Part shown: in pieces, positions 1 through 5,962 of the stretch
How the letters are laid out: every line of letters starts with the position of its first letter
Position numbering within the stretch: the stretch's first letter is position 1
Assembly: GCA_004525825.1 (NCBI GenBank)
Contig: SPBY01000112.1
Coordinates: 1-8,317, forward strand
Length of the DNA: 8,317 nucleotides
Source: Bacteroidia bacterium
GTDB taxonomy: Bacteria > Bacteroidota > Bacteroidia > Bacteroidales > GCA-2748055
Reading direction: 5' to 3'
Position numbers and translations under genes: made by a program
The notes under the pieces: model-generated
Databases searched by the model: none
Seen by the model: only the letters and a program-made list of their open reading frames with translations
Told to the model about the DNA's origin: nothing

Positions 1-742
1 CTCCATTGAGTACTTTGTATTGAATGAAACCGCTGCCAGCATGCTAACCGACCATCCGGAGGAGCTTGTGGGAAAAGAGCTGACCCTGCATTTCTCCTAT
101 GAGGGATTGATCTGGCCGGGACCCATCACCGGGATCGTTAAAGATTTTCACCTTTCGGGACTCGATTATGAAATTTCACCCATGGTCATCTTTCCCAAGT
201 ATTACTGGCTCATGTGTTTCTCCATTCTTCCTGCTGGAAATCCTGAGCCGGCCCTGGAGCATTTACGAATGGTATGGGACGATCTCTTCCCCTCCTACCC
301 GCTGGAGTACGATTTTTCCACCACGCTCATTGAACAACTCTATGAATCTGAATTAATCCAGATCAGGCTATTGCTTATTTTCAGTGTTCTTTCCATTCTC
401 ATTTCCGGCCTGGGCCTTTTTGCCCTGAGTGGATTCTTCATGCAGAAGAGGATCAAATCGGCCACCCTGAAAAAAATCCATGGAGCCAGACTCCACCAGG
501 TCATGCTTCCTGAATTCCTGTACTACCTGTGGCTTGCCCTAATCTCTTCAGCTTTATCTGTTCCGGTTTCACTTTTTCTCATTGAGAGATGGCTGCGCAA
601 TTTTAAGTACAGATGCGATATACCGTTCTGGATATTTCCTGCCTGTGCTGCCATATTGATACTTTTTAGCTGGATTTCCGTATTTTACCATACTCTTCGC
701 CTGGCAAAAATAAACCCGGTGGAGTTTATCAGAGAACAATAA
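1..742 (+). CDS. ABC transporter permease, FtsX/MacB type (3' part, cut by window edge)
   Basis: This is the C-terminal part of an inner-membrane permease of the FtsX/MacB family; the reading frame is open to the left edge (first full codon at base 2), so the real start lies outside and the TTG at base 20 is only an internal codon. About 246 residues are visible. The first segment (IEYFVLNETAASML, then GIVKDFHLSGLDY) is the end of the periplasmic MacB-type domain. Three membrane helices follow, at about visible residues 121-146, 171-194 and 208-230. The cytoplasmic loop after the first helix reads KSATLKKIHGAR, a diverged form of the family's usual KEIGIRKVLGA coupling motif. The C terminus ends in KINPVEFIREQ, the standard family ending. 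These permeases usually work with a LolD/MacB-like ATPase in lipoprotein, peptide or drug export; no ATPase gene is visible here, and the substrate cannot be told. The next gene starts one base after the stop codon. Confidence 0.9.
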   Translation, partial: SIEYFVLNETAASMLTDHPEELVGKELTLHFSYEGLIWPGPITGIVKDFHLSGLDYEISPMVIFPKYYWLMCFSILPAGNPEPALEHLRMVWDDLFPSYPLEYDFSTTLIEQLYESELIQIRLLLIFSVLSILISGLGLFALSGFFMQKRIKSATLKKIHGARLHQVMLPEFLYYLWLALISSALSVPVSLFLIERWLRNFKYRCDIPFWIFPACAAILILFSWISVFYHTLRLAKINPVEFIREQ

Positions 743-743
743 G

Positions 744-1148
744 ATGGAGCAAAACTTTCAATACCGTTCCGAAATAAATGAAATTCCCAAAATAAGAAAG
801 GATATGGGGATGCTGGAGGATGCCTGGAAGATTCCAAAATCGAAGATGAGGCAGATCGGGGTGATAGTGGAAGAATTATTTTCAAACATAGTGAGGTTCG
901 CTTATGAGGATCAGCTTGAACACATCATTGAAATCAGGATAAACAGGATTGAAAATATCATCGAAATTGAGATCATCGATGACGGAATTGCCTTCAATCC
1001 TTTGGAATATTGTGAAGACCCTCTCAGAGATCCGGCCCAGATAGAATCGGGCGGTATGGGACTTACGCTGGTACAAACCTTCTCCAACAAGATGTCTTAC
1101 CAGCGTATGGGTAACAAAAACCTGTTAAGCATTGAAAAAAAAATCTGA
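744..1148 (+). CDS. GHKL ATPase, anti-sigma factor / serine kinase type (RsbW/SpoIIAB-like)
   Basis: A 134-residue single-domain cytoplasmic protein of the HATPase_c_2 type. The N-box is seen at residues 43-54 (EELFSNIVRFAY, with E44 and N48 at the expected catalytic and Mg-binding places), the G1 box at 78-86 (IDDGIAFNP) and the G2 box at 103-110 (GGMGLTLV). The length fits a stand-alone anti-sigma/serine kinase, and there is no HisKA domain, so it is not a normal histidine kinase. Known relatives bind a sigma factor or phosphorylate a STAS-domain anti-anti-sigma protein. In Bacteroidota, which lack classical SigB, the target is generally unknown and may be a response-regulator phosphatase system. 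No STAS or PP2C partner lies in this window. The gene starts one base after the permease stop and is followed after 5 bases by the channel gene, which suggests one transcript. The biochemical family is clear; the target is not. Confidence 0.85.
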   Translation: MEQNFQYRSEINEIPKIRKDMGMLEDAWKIPKSKMRQIGVIVEELFSNIVRFAYEDQLEHIIEIRINRIENIIEIEIIDDGIAFNPLEYCEDPLRDPAQIESGGMGLTLVQTFSNKMSYQRMGNKNLLSIEKKI

Positions 1149-1153
1149 ATCCG

Positions 1154-1855
1154 ATGGGCAAATTTGCTGCAAAAAAACATATGGATCTGATCAGATCAGG
1201 TCCTGGCAGGCAGAAGAGTTTGCTAAAAACAAATATTGTACTCTTGATTGCACTGTCGGTATTAATATTCCTGATGCCTGTCATCCCTCTGGATATTCCC
1301 CTTCTCTCAAGAATTTTGCTTGGTCTGGTTGTGGTATCCGGATTGTTTGCAGCCGATTTTTCCAGCTCAATGTTCAGGATCCTGCTTTCGTTTGCCACCG
1401 TAGTAATTGGAGTGACCGTTCTGGGCTTGTTTCTTTCCGAATCGGATTCTCTTGCCTATCTCACCTTTTCACTGAATACAATATTTTTTGTTCTGATTAC
1501 CATAGCATTGATCACACATGTGGCAGGATCAACTAATGTTAGCAGCTCTACCCTCTTGTGTGCCGTCAACAGCTATCTGCTGATCGGACTTTCGCTCTCC
1601 ATGCTGTTTATCATCCTGGATCTGACTGTCCCCGACAGCTTCAATCTGGCAGGTGATGAAGCGAACATTTTTTCCACCTTTCTATACTACGGATTTGTAA
1701 CCCTTACTACCCTTGGATACGGCGATATCCTCCCCCTTACTCCTCTCGCCAGGTCGCTGGCCACCTTCACCGCATTGTTCGGACAGCTTTACCTGGTAAT
1801 TATCATGGCTTTTCTCATTGGCAAGTACCTGAATGCAAAAAATCAGGCTTCATGA
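1154..1855 (+). CDS. Ion channel protein with K+ selectivity filter, about six membrane segments
   Basis: A 233-residue inner-membrane protein whose C-terminal half is a two-helix pore domain (Ion_trans_2 type). The filter TTLGYGD is at residues 185-191, preceded by a pore helix (about 173-185) and followed by the inner helix (about 199-223), after which only about ten residues remain. Upstream are hydrophobic segments at about 25-43, 51-67, 75-95, 103-123 and 134-156. None carries the regular arginine or lysine pattern of a voltage sensor, and there is no RCK/TrkA-N or cyclic-nucleotide domain, so how the channel is gated cannot be read from the sequence. The filter predicts K+ selectivity and a tetramer. 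I chose ATG 1154, 5 bases after the preceding stop; ATG 1181 (residue 10) is a possible alternative that would remove a basic N-terminal stretch. A role in K+ flux or membrane potential is inferred from the family. Confidence 0.85.
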   Translation: MGKFAAKKHMDLIRSGPGRQKSLLKTNIVLLIALSVLIFLMPVIPLDIPLLSRILLGLVVVSGLFAADFSSSMFRILLSFATVVIGVTVLGLFLSESDSLAYLTFSLNTIFFVLITIALITHVAGSTNVSSSTLLCAVNSYLLIGLSLSMLFIILDLTVPDSFNLAGDEANIFSTFLYYGFVTLTTLGYGDILPLTPLARSLATFTALFGQLYLVIIMAFLIGKYLNAKNQAS

Positions 1856-1877
1856 GTATATTGTGTAAAAAGTATAC

Positions 1878-1899
1878 AATAATTAATTCAAGAATTATT
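1878..1899. repeat. AT-rich inverted repeat in the gap between channel and DoxX genes
   Basis: AATAATT at 1878-1884 is the reverse complement of AATTATT at 1893-1899, with an 8-base spacer; an overlapping register gives TAATTC at 1884-1889 against GAATTA at 1892-1897. It lies in the 90-base gap 1856-1945. The stem is all A/T and no clean T-run follows, so it is a poor intrinsic terminator. It could be an operator or a chance feature of AT-rich spacer DNA. I found no convincing promoter pattern in this gap. Confidence 0.3.
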
Positions 1900-1945
1900 A
1901 AATTCGCTTTTTCCATTTAACGTTTTGCCCCAATAAACCAAGAAA

Positions 1946-2425
1946 ATGATGAAAGATATAACCTACTCAAAATGGCAATTGTGGTCCCTTGTGATCCTGC
2001 GAGTTGCGATTGGCTGGCACTTACTATATGAAGGAATTGTCAAACTACTTAATCCCAACTGGTCCTCCCTTGGATATCTAATGGATTCAAAAGGTCTTTT
2101 TGAAGGTCTGTTTCATGCAATGGCTGGAAATGCTGTCGTACTGAATGTGATGGATTTTATTAACGTGTGGGGACTGATCCTCATAGGCGCTGGTCTGATC
2201 GTGGGACTCTTTACAAGGGTGGCTGCAATCTCGGGGATCATCCTGCTTGCATTTTACTATCTCTCACATCCGGCCATAATCGGAGTGTCCTATGCGATGC
2301 CCACCGAAGGAAGTTACCTGTGGGTGAATAAGAACCTGATTGAACTTCTTACTCTTTGGGTGGTGATACTCTTCCCAACCTGGAAAATCATCGGAATGGA
2401 CCGGTTTCTGTTTAACAAGAAGTAG
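1946..2425 (+). CDS. DoxX family membrane protein
   Basis: A 159-residue integral membrane protein of the DoxX family with four predicted helices, at about residues 11-33, 64-85, 91-112 and 129-147. The family features visible are an arginine inside the first helix followed by GWHLLYEGIVKL (residues 19-34), and a polar C-terminal end after LTLWVVILFPT. DoxX proteins were first named as a subunit of an archaeal thiosulfate:quinone oxidoreductase, but most bacterial members have no proven activity; a link to quinone or redox chemistry is the usual guess. The gene begins a new + strand unit and is followed 11 bases later by a Tat-exported Gfo/Idh/MocA oxidoreductase, so the two are very probably co-transcribed. 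This suggests that DoxX helps the exported dehydrogenase, for example by passing electrons to the quinone pool; that is inference. ATG 1946 and ATG 1949 are both possible starts. Confidence 0.88.
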   Translation: MMKDITYSKWQLWSLVILRVAIGWHLLYEGIVKLLNPNWSSLGYLMDSKGLFEGLFHAMAGNAVVLNVMDFINVWGLILIGAGLIVGLFTRVAAISGIILLAFYYLSHPAIIGVSYAMPTEGSYLWVNKNLIELLTLWVVILFPTWKIIGMDRFLFNKK

Positions 2426-2436
2426 ATAAGACTGAT

Positions 2437-4032
2437 ATGAGCGATAAAGAAAAAAATACAGGCGGCAGCAAAATGAACCGACGGGATGTGATCAAAGGTC
2501 TGGCCACTGTCCCTGTGCTGGGGGCCATGGCATACGGAACCTGGAGAAAGACAAGACAGGACCATATCCGAAGTCACAAATTGGCCAAAGAGCTCAATAT
2601 GAGCTCAGAGAATCTTGAATATACTCCCTACAAACATGATGGAGACACCCTCCGGATAGGAATCATAGGATTTGGAATCAGGGGAACCCAGCTGATGAAA
2701 GCTGCAGGCTTTGCTCCTCCAAAAACCGTCCAGGGATGGAAAGATGATGCGGCCAAGGATTCCAATAACAAAAGGTATTCCGATTTCCTGGAACAGGACG
2801 ACCTGAACATCCGGATCACCGGCGTTTGCGACCTCTTTGATGTACATGCCGAGGATGGACTTTCTGCAGCTGCCAACATAGGCAGGGAAAGCAGTGATGG
2901 AAAAATGGGACCGGCTGCCAAACGTTACCGGAACTACAGAGAGATGCTTGATTCTGACGAAATTGATGCGGTAATCATTGCTTCGCCGGACCACTGGCAC
3001 GCCCAGATGACCATCGATGCTGCCAAGGCCGGGAAACATGTCTATGCAGAAAAAGGTTTTAGCCTGACCATGGACGAAACCTATTTGATTCGTGATGCCG
3101 TTAAATCCAGCGGCATTGTCTACCAGCTGGGTCACCAGGGACGGCAGACGGAAAGTTACATCAAGGCCAAGGAAGCCATCGACAAGAAGCTCATTGGAAA
3201 GATCAATCTGATTGAAGTCTGCACCAACCGGAACTCCCCCAACGGAGCCTGGGTCTATGACATTCACCCCGATGCCAATGAGCAAACGGTGGACTGGACC
3301 CAGTTTGAAGAACCCTGTCCGGTCAAACACCCATGGAGTCCGGAACGTTTCTTCCGTTGGAGATGCTGGTGGGATTATGGAACCGGACTATCGGGTGACT
3401 TGTTAACCCATGAATTCGATGCCATCAACCAGATTCTTGGCATGGGCATACCAGCTTCTGCCTCAGCTTCGGGAGGGGTTTACTTCTATAAGGATAAGGC
3501 CAAAGGTCATTATGTGAATGAGATCAGGGAGGTTCCTGATGTATGGAACGCAGTACTGGAATATCCCGACCAGGATTTCAGCATTCTTTACAGCGCAACA
3601 CTGGCCAGCAACCAAGACCGGGGAAAGACCATCATGGGCCACGATGGTTCCTTGAAATTGGGAAATTCTCTGACCATTTATGCTGACAGGGAGAGTACCA
3701 GGTACAAGGAGAAGATTGAGAGCGGACTGATCGATCCCGAGCTTCCCATCTATACCTATATCCCGGGTCGCAAGAATGTGGACACGGTAGCCTCCGCCAC
3801 TGAACAGTATTTTGCATCCAGAGGCTTGCTTTATACTTACCGGGGTGGACGCAGGGTGGATACCACTCACCTGCATATCGCAGAATGGATCCAGTCCATC
3901 CGCGAAGGCACACAGCCCAGCTGCAACATTGATCAGGCCTTCGAAGAGGGAGTGGCTGCTGCCATGGGCATCAAGGCACACAGAGAGAATAGAACCATAT
4001 TCTGGGATAAGGATACAGAACAAATCGTATAA
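2437..4032 (+). CDS. Gfo/Idh/MocA family oxidoreductase, Tat-exported, 531 aa
   Basis: A nucleotide-dependent sugar dehydrogenase of the Gfo/Idh/MocA family, predicted to act outside the cytoplasm. A twin-arginine signal is seen at residues 14-33 (NRRDVIK, then a hydrophobic stretch ending GAMAYG); ATG 2473 (residue 13) would give a shorter leader and is a possible alternative start. The Rossmann fold follows, with GFGIRG at residues 78-83, the loop ASPDHWH at 182-189, and the catalytic-lysine motif as AEKGF at 204-208 (K206), where the family more often has EKP. The C-terminal domain carries CWWDYGTGLSGD (310-321) and LLTHEFD (322-328), where D321 and H325 are likely active-site residues. 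At 531 residues it is longer than the common 330-450, as in the secreted Bacteroidota members. Known relatives oxidise C3 hydroxyls of sugars or glycosides; the exact substrate is not readable. It forms a pair with the DoxX gene and ends at a hairpin terminator. It probably folds with NAD(P) bound before Tat export, as glucose-fructose oxidoreductase does. Confidence 0.92.
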   Translation: MSDKEKNTGGSKMNRRDVIKGLATVPVLGAMAYGTWRKTRQDHIRSHKLAKELNMSSENLEYTPYKHDGDTLRIGIIGFGIRGTQLMKAAGFAPPKTVQGWKDDAAKDSNNKRYSDFLEQDDLNIRITGVCDLFDVHAEDGLSAAANIGRESSDGKMGPAAKRYRNYREMLDSDEIDAVIIASPDHWHAQMTIDAAKAGKHVYAEKGFSLTMDETYLIRDAVKSSGIVYQLGHQGRQTESYIKAKEAIDKKLIGKINLIEVCTNRNSPNGAWVYDIHPDANEQTVDWTQFEEPCPVKHPWSPERFFRWRCWWDYGTGLSGDLLTHEFDAINQILGMGIPASASASGGVYFYKDKAKGHYVNEIREVPDVWNAVLEYPDQDFSILYSATLASNQDRGKTIMGHDGSLKLGNSLTIYADRESTRYKEKIESGLIDPELPIYTYIPGRKNVDTVASATEQYFASRGLLYTYRGGRRVDTTHLHIAEWIQSIREGTQPSCNIDQAFEEGVAAAMGIKAHRENRTIFWDKDTEQIV

Positions 4033-4064
4033 GCCCTTAAAGTCTATAAAGTCAAAAGATGTAA

Positions 4065-4096
4065 GGGAAGAGTGGGAAACTACTCTTGCCTTTTTT
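4065..4096 (+). terminator. Intrinsic terminator of the DoxX-Gfo/Idh unit
   Basis: The arms AAGAGT (4068-4073) and ACTCTT (4082-4087) pair around an 8-base loop, and the stem extends past one G/G mismatch by a GG/CC pair (4065-4067 region with 4089-4090). A run of six T follows at 4091-4096. It lies 33 bases after the oxidoreductase stop codon and reads correctly for the + strand. Its right arm and T-run are also the last codons of the convergent - strand gene. Confidence 0.7.
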
Positions 4097-4889
4097 CATT
4101 GCTCTTCAGCATTCCCTTTTCATCCAGCTCCTGGAAAACCGTCCAGAGACCATGTATTTCCTTGTAAATGGCAAGCTCAGTGCAGTTGAAATTACATACC
4201 ATTCTCTCTACGAGGAAAGACTGGAACTCCAGCAGCTTGGGACCGGACAAACCGGATATCTCGGAAAGGTTCTCTCCGTTAACGATCCCTTCAAAGATTT
4301 CAAGCTTCTCCCGGTTCTTTTCTAACCAGTAAACTTTTCGGGCCGACTTTGCCTGTTTGTTGAAATTTTGGTAAAAGAAAGTGATGGGAGAGGTAAACAG
4401 GAGCGCTGCACTCTTAACAGCTTTTTCGTCCATCTCCATCGGAACATATTCAGGATCTTGCTGAGGAAAACCCATGGATGCTCCAAGTGTTTGCTGCATA
4501 GGCATTTCAATGAACGCCTCTTTAAAATCGTCATAACTGGATCCCCAGACAAAGACCTTTGCTTCCTTCAGAGGATACAACTTCCTCTGCAGAATAATGT
4601 ACCTGTTCCGTACGAATGAAGTTACCGCTACCAGGGTATCCCTGAAAGCGATGTTGCGGATCAATAGGGTATCTGAAGCATGTACCTGCAGTAGAAAAAT
4701 ACCAAGGGTATCGCACACATCACCCCGGTGGCTATTTATGTTGATGACATGGGTGGCGGGAATAGGGATAAATAACTCATCATAGATGATGCCGGAAAGG
4801 TTCAGAACTGTATCGGGCGACTGTGCCTGCAGTTCTGTAATGAAAAAAAGCAGGGCTACAAGTGCCAGGAGAAAATTCCGGTGTGACAT
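4080..4889 (-). CDS. Secreted protein with carboxypeptidase-like regulatory domain, function unknown
   Basis: A 269-residue protein counted from ATG 4889. The frame stays open to 4973, but this start places a typical signal peptide (residues 1-23, MSHRNFLLAL..., ending ELQAQ) at the N terminus; the longer form would bury it behind 28 unrelated residues. After the signal, residues 30-105 look like a small beta-sandwich of the CarboxypepD_reg-like type, with LSGIIYDELFIPIPATHV and later GDVCDTLGIFLLQV and DTLLI, the pattern seen at the front of many Bacteroidota surface proteins. The remaining 160 residues are charged and helical, and I do not recognise a catalytic motif. It is not a TonB receptor, being far too short and lacking a plug or barrel. 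It is probably periplasmic or outer-membrane associated. It is transcribed alone, divergent from the hydroxyacid dehydrogenase and convergent with the oxidoreductase. The domain call is fairly safe; the role is unknown. Confidence 0.75.
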   Translation of the reverse strand: MSHRNFLLALVALLFFITELQAQSPDTVLNLSGIIYDELFIPIPATHVININSHRGDVCDTLGIFLLQVHASDTLLIRNIAFRDTLVAVTSFVRNRYIILQRKLYPLKEAKVFVWGSSYDDFKEAFIEMPMQQTLGASMGFPQQDPEYVPMEMDEKAVKSAALLFTSPITFFYQNFNKQAKSARKVYWLEKNREKLEIFEGIVNGENLSEISGLSGPKLLEFQSFLVERMVCNFNCTELAIYKEIHGLWTVFQELDEKGMLKSNEKRQE

Positions 4890-4904
4890 GAAATTAAAAT
4901 TATC

Positions 4905-4937
4905 CAAATTATTCCGGATAGAGCAGGATTTAACAAA
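4905..4937 (-). promoter_or_regulatory. Possible Bacteroidota-type promoter for the secreted protein gene
   Basis: On the - strand TTTG (4937-4934) is followed after 22 bases by TAATTTG (4911-4905), close to the Bacteroidota pattern TTTG / TAnnTTTG but with one base missing in the second element. Transcription would start near 4899, leaving a leader of about ten bases before ATG 4889. That very short leader and the imperfect spacing keep confidence low. Confidence 0.3.
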
Positions 4938-5020
4938 CCTTAACCAATCTATCTGTGATATATTGTGACGCATTGAACCAATTCAAAAAACAGGTGTTTA
5001 CTGGACATATATACTGACGC

Positions 5021-5962
5021 ATGACTAAAATCGTATTTCTCGACCAGGAAACCATTGGAAAAGTGGATAACATGAAACTTCTTTCCAAACTGGGAACCCT
5101 TGAGGTGTTTGAATCCTCGAAACCTGACCAGGTGGTCGAAAGATGCAAGGGCAAAGAGATTGTAATTGTGAATAAGGTTCAGATGACCGAAGCCATTATG
5201 AAGCAGCTTCCCGAACTGAAGCTGATTTGTGTGGCTGCCACCGGCATAAATAATGTGGACCTGAATTATACCGGGAACAATGGAATTGAGGTTAAAAACG
5301 TGGCCGGTTATTCCACCGATTCTGTGGCACAGCTCACCTTTACCATGCTGCTATATCTGGTTAATAAGCCCTACTACTATGATACCTATGTAAAGAGCGG
5401 AGCTTACTCAAGGAGCACGTCATTTACTCACCACAATCAGCCTTTCTGGGAGCTGAAAGGAAAGAGAATGGGGATCATTGGACTAGGAACCATCGGCAGG
5501 CAGGTAGCGCGCATTGCCGAATCCTTTGGAATGGAAGTGATCTTTTACTCGACCACCGGGCGTAACAACCACATCTCTTTCAAGCGCTTTGAACTGGATG
5601 ACCTGTTAAAAAGCTCTGATGTGGTCTCCATTCATGCCCCACTGAATACCCAGACCCGCAATCTGATCACCTACGATAAAATGAAATTGATGCGACCCTG
5701 TGCTATTCTTCTGAACCTGGGCAGGGGTGGAATCATCAACGAGAAGGATCTTGCAAGGGCACTTAACGAAAACCTCATTGGTGCAGCAGGTATCGACGTG
5801 ATGGAGCAGGAGCCCATCAACGCCGACAACCCGATGCTTAAACTATTTGATAAGGAAAAGATCCTGATCACTCCGCATATGGCCTGGGCCTCAAAGGAGT
5901 CCCGGGAGCTTCTCCTGGAAAAGATTGCCCGCAATATTGAGATCTACCTGAAAAACAGGTAA
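5021..5962 (+). CDS. D-2-hydroxyacid dehydrogenase (glycerate dehydrogenase/hydroxypyruvate reductase-like)
   Basis: A 313-residue cytoplasmic dehydrogenase that interconverts D-2-hydroxyacids and 2-ketoacids. The substrate loop is TGINNVD (74-80) and NVAGYSTDSVAQ (93-104). The nucleotide fold has GLGTIG at 154-159. The catalytic set is complete: R235 in NLGRGG, E264 in MEQEP, and H286 in TPHMAW. The length is normal for the family. After the second strand of the nucleotide fold the sequence is FYSTTGR (175-181), without the aspartate that usually binds the ribose of NAD, and with an arginine nearby; this fits use of NADP(H) or mixed specificity. The closest families are glycerate dehydrogenase and hydroxypyruvate reductase, but lactate, phosphoglycerate or other sugar-acid substrates are not excluded. 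It is divergent from the secreted protein gene. Its TAA stop touches the stop codon of the convergent TIM-barrel gene. A part in handling keto-acids from the neighbouring sugar genes is only a guess. Confidence 0.9.
   Translation: MTKIVFLDQETIGKVDNMKLLSKLGTLEVFESSKPDQVVERCKGKEIVIVNKVQMTEAIMKQLPELKLICVAATGINNVDLNYTGNNGIEVKNVAGYSTDSVAQLTFTMLLYLVNKPYYYDTYVKSGAYSRSTSFTHHNQPFWELKGKRMGIIGLGTIGRQVARIAESFGMEVIFYSTTGRNNHISFKRFELDDLLKSSDVVSIHAPLNTQTRNLITYDKMKLMRPCAILLNLGRGGIINEKDLARALNENLIGAAGIDVMEQEPINADNPMLKLFDKEKILITPHMAWASKESRELLLEKIARNIEIYLKNR
5945..5961. repeat. Short hairpin at the convergent gene ends
   Basis: TACCTG (5945-5950) and CAGGTA (5956-5961) form a 6-base-pair stem with an AAAAA loop, covering the last codons of the dehydrogenase and two bases of its stop codon. 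No T-run follows on either strand, so it is not a standard intrinsic terminator, although it sits where both transcripts should end. Confidence 0.4.

Noticed and set aside
1132..1536. Open frame on the + strand overlapping the start of the channel gene
   Set aside because: It is out of frame with the channel, overlaps it over most of its length and gives a non-hydrophobic sequence without family features.
1856..1945. Promoter for the DoxX unit
   Set aside because: The nearest pattern (TAACGTTTTG at 1918-1927) has the wrong internal spacing and no matching upstream element, so I do not call it.
2605..3330. Long open frame on the - strand inside the oxidoreductase gene (241 codons)
   Set aside because: It lies entirely opposite a well-supported + strand gene and its translation shows no domain, signal or family pattern. 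The same applies to the - strand frame at 3463-4023.
4890..4973. N-terminal extension of the secreted protein gene to ATG 4973
   Set aside because: It would put 28 unrelated residues in front of a clear signal peptide and would run through the likely promoter region.
5945..5961. Hairpin as an intrinsic terminator
   Set aside because: The stem has only 6 base pairs and there is no T-run on either strand, so I list it only as a repeat.
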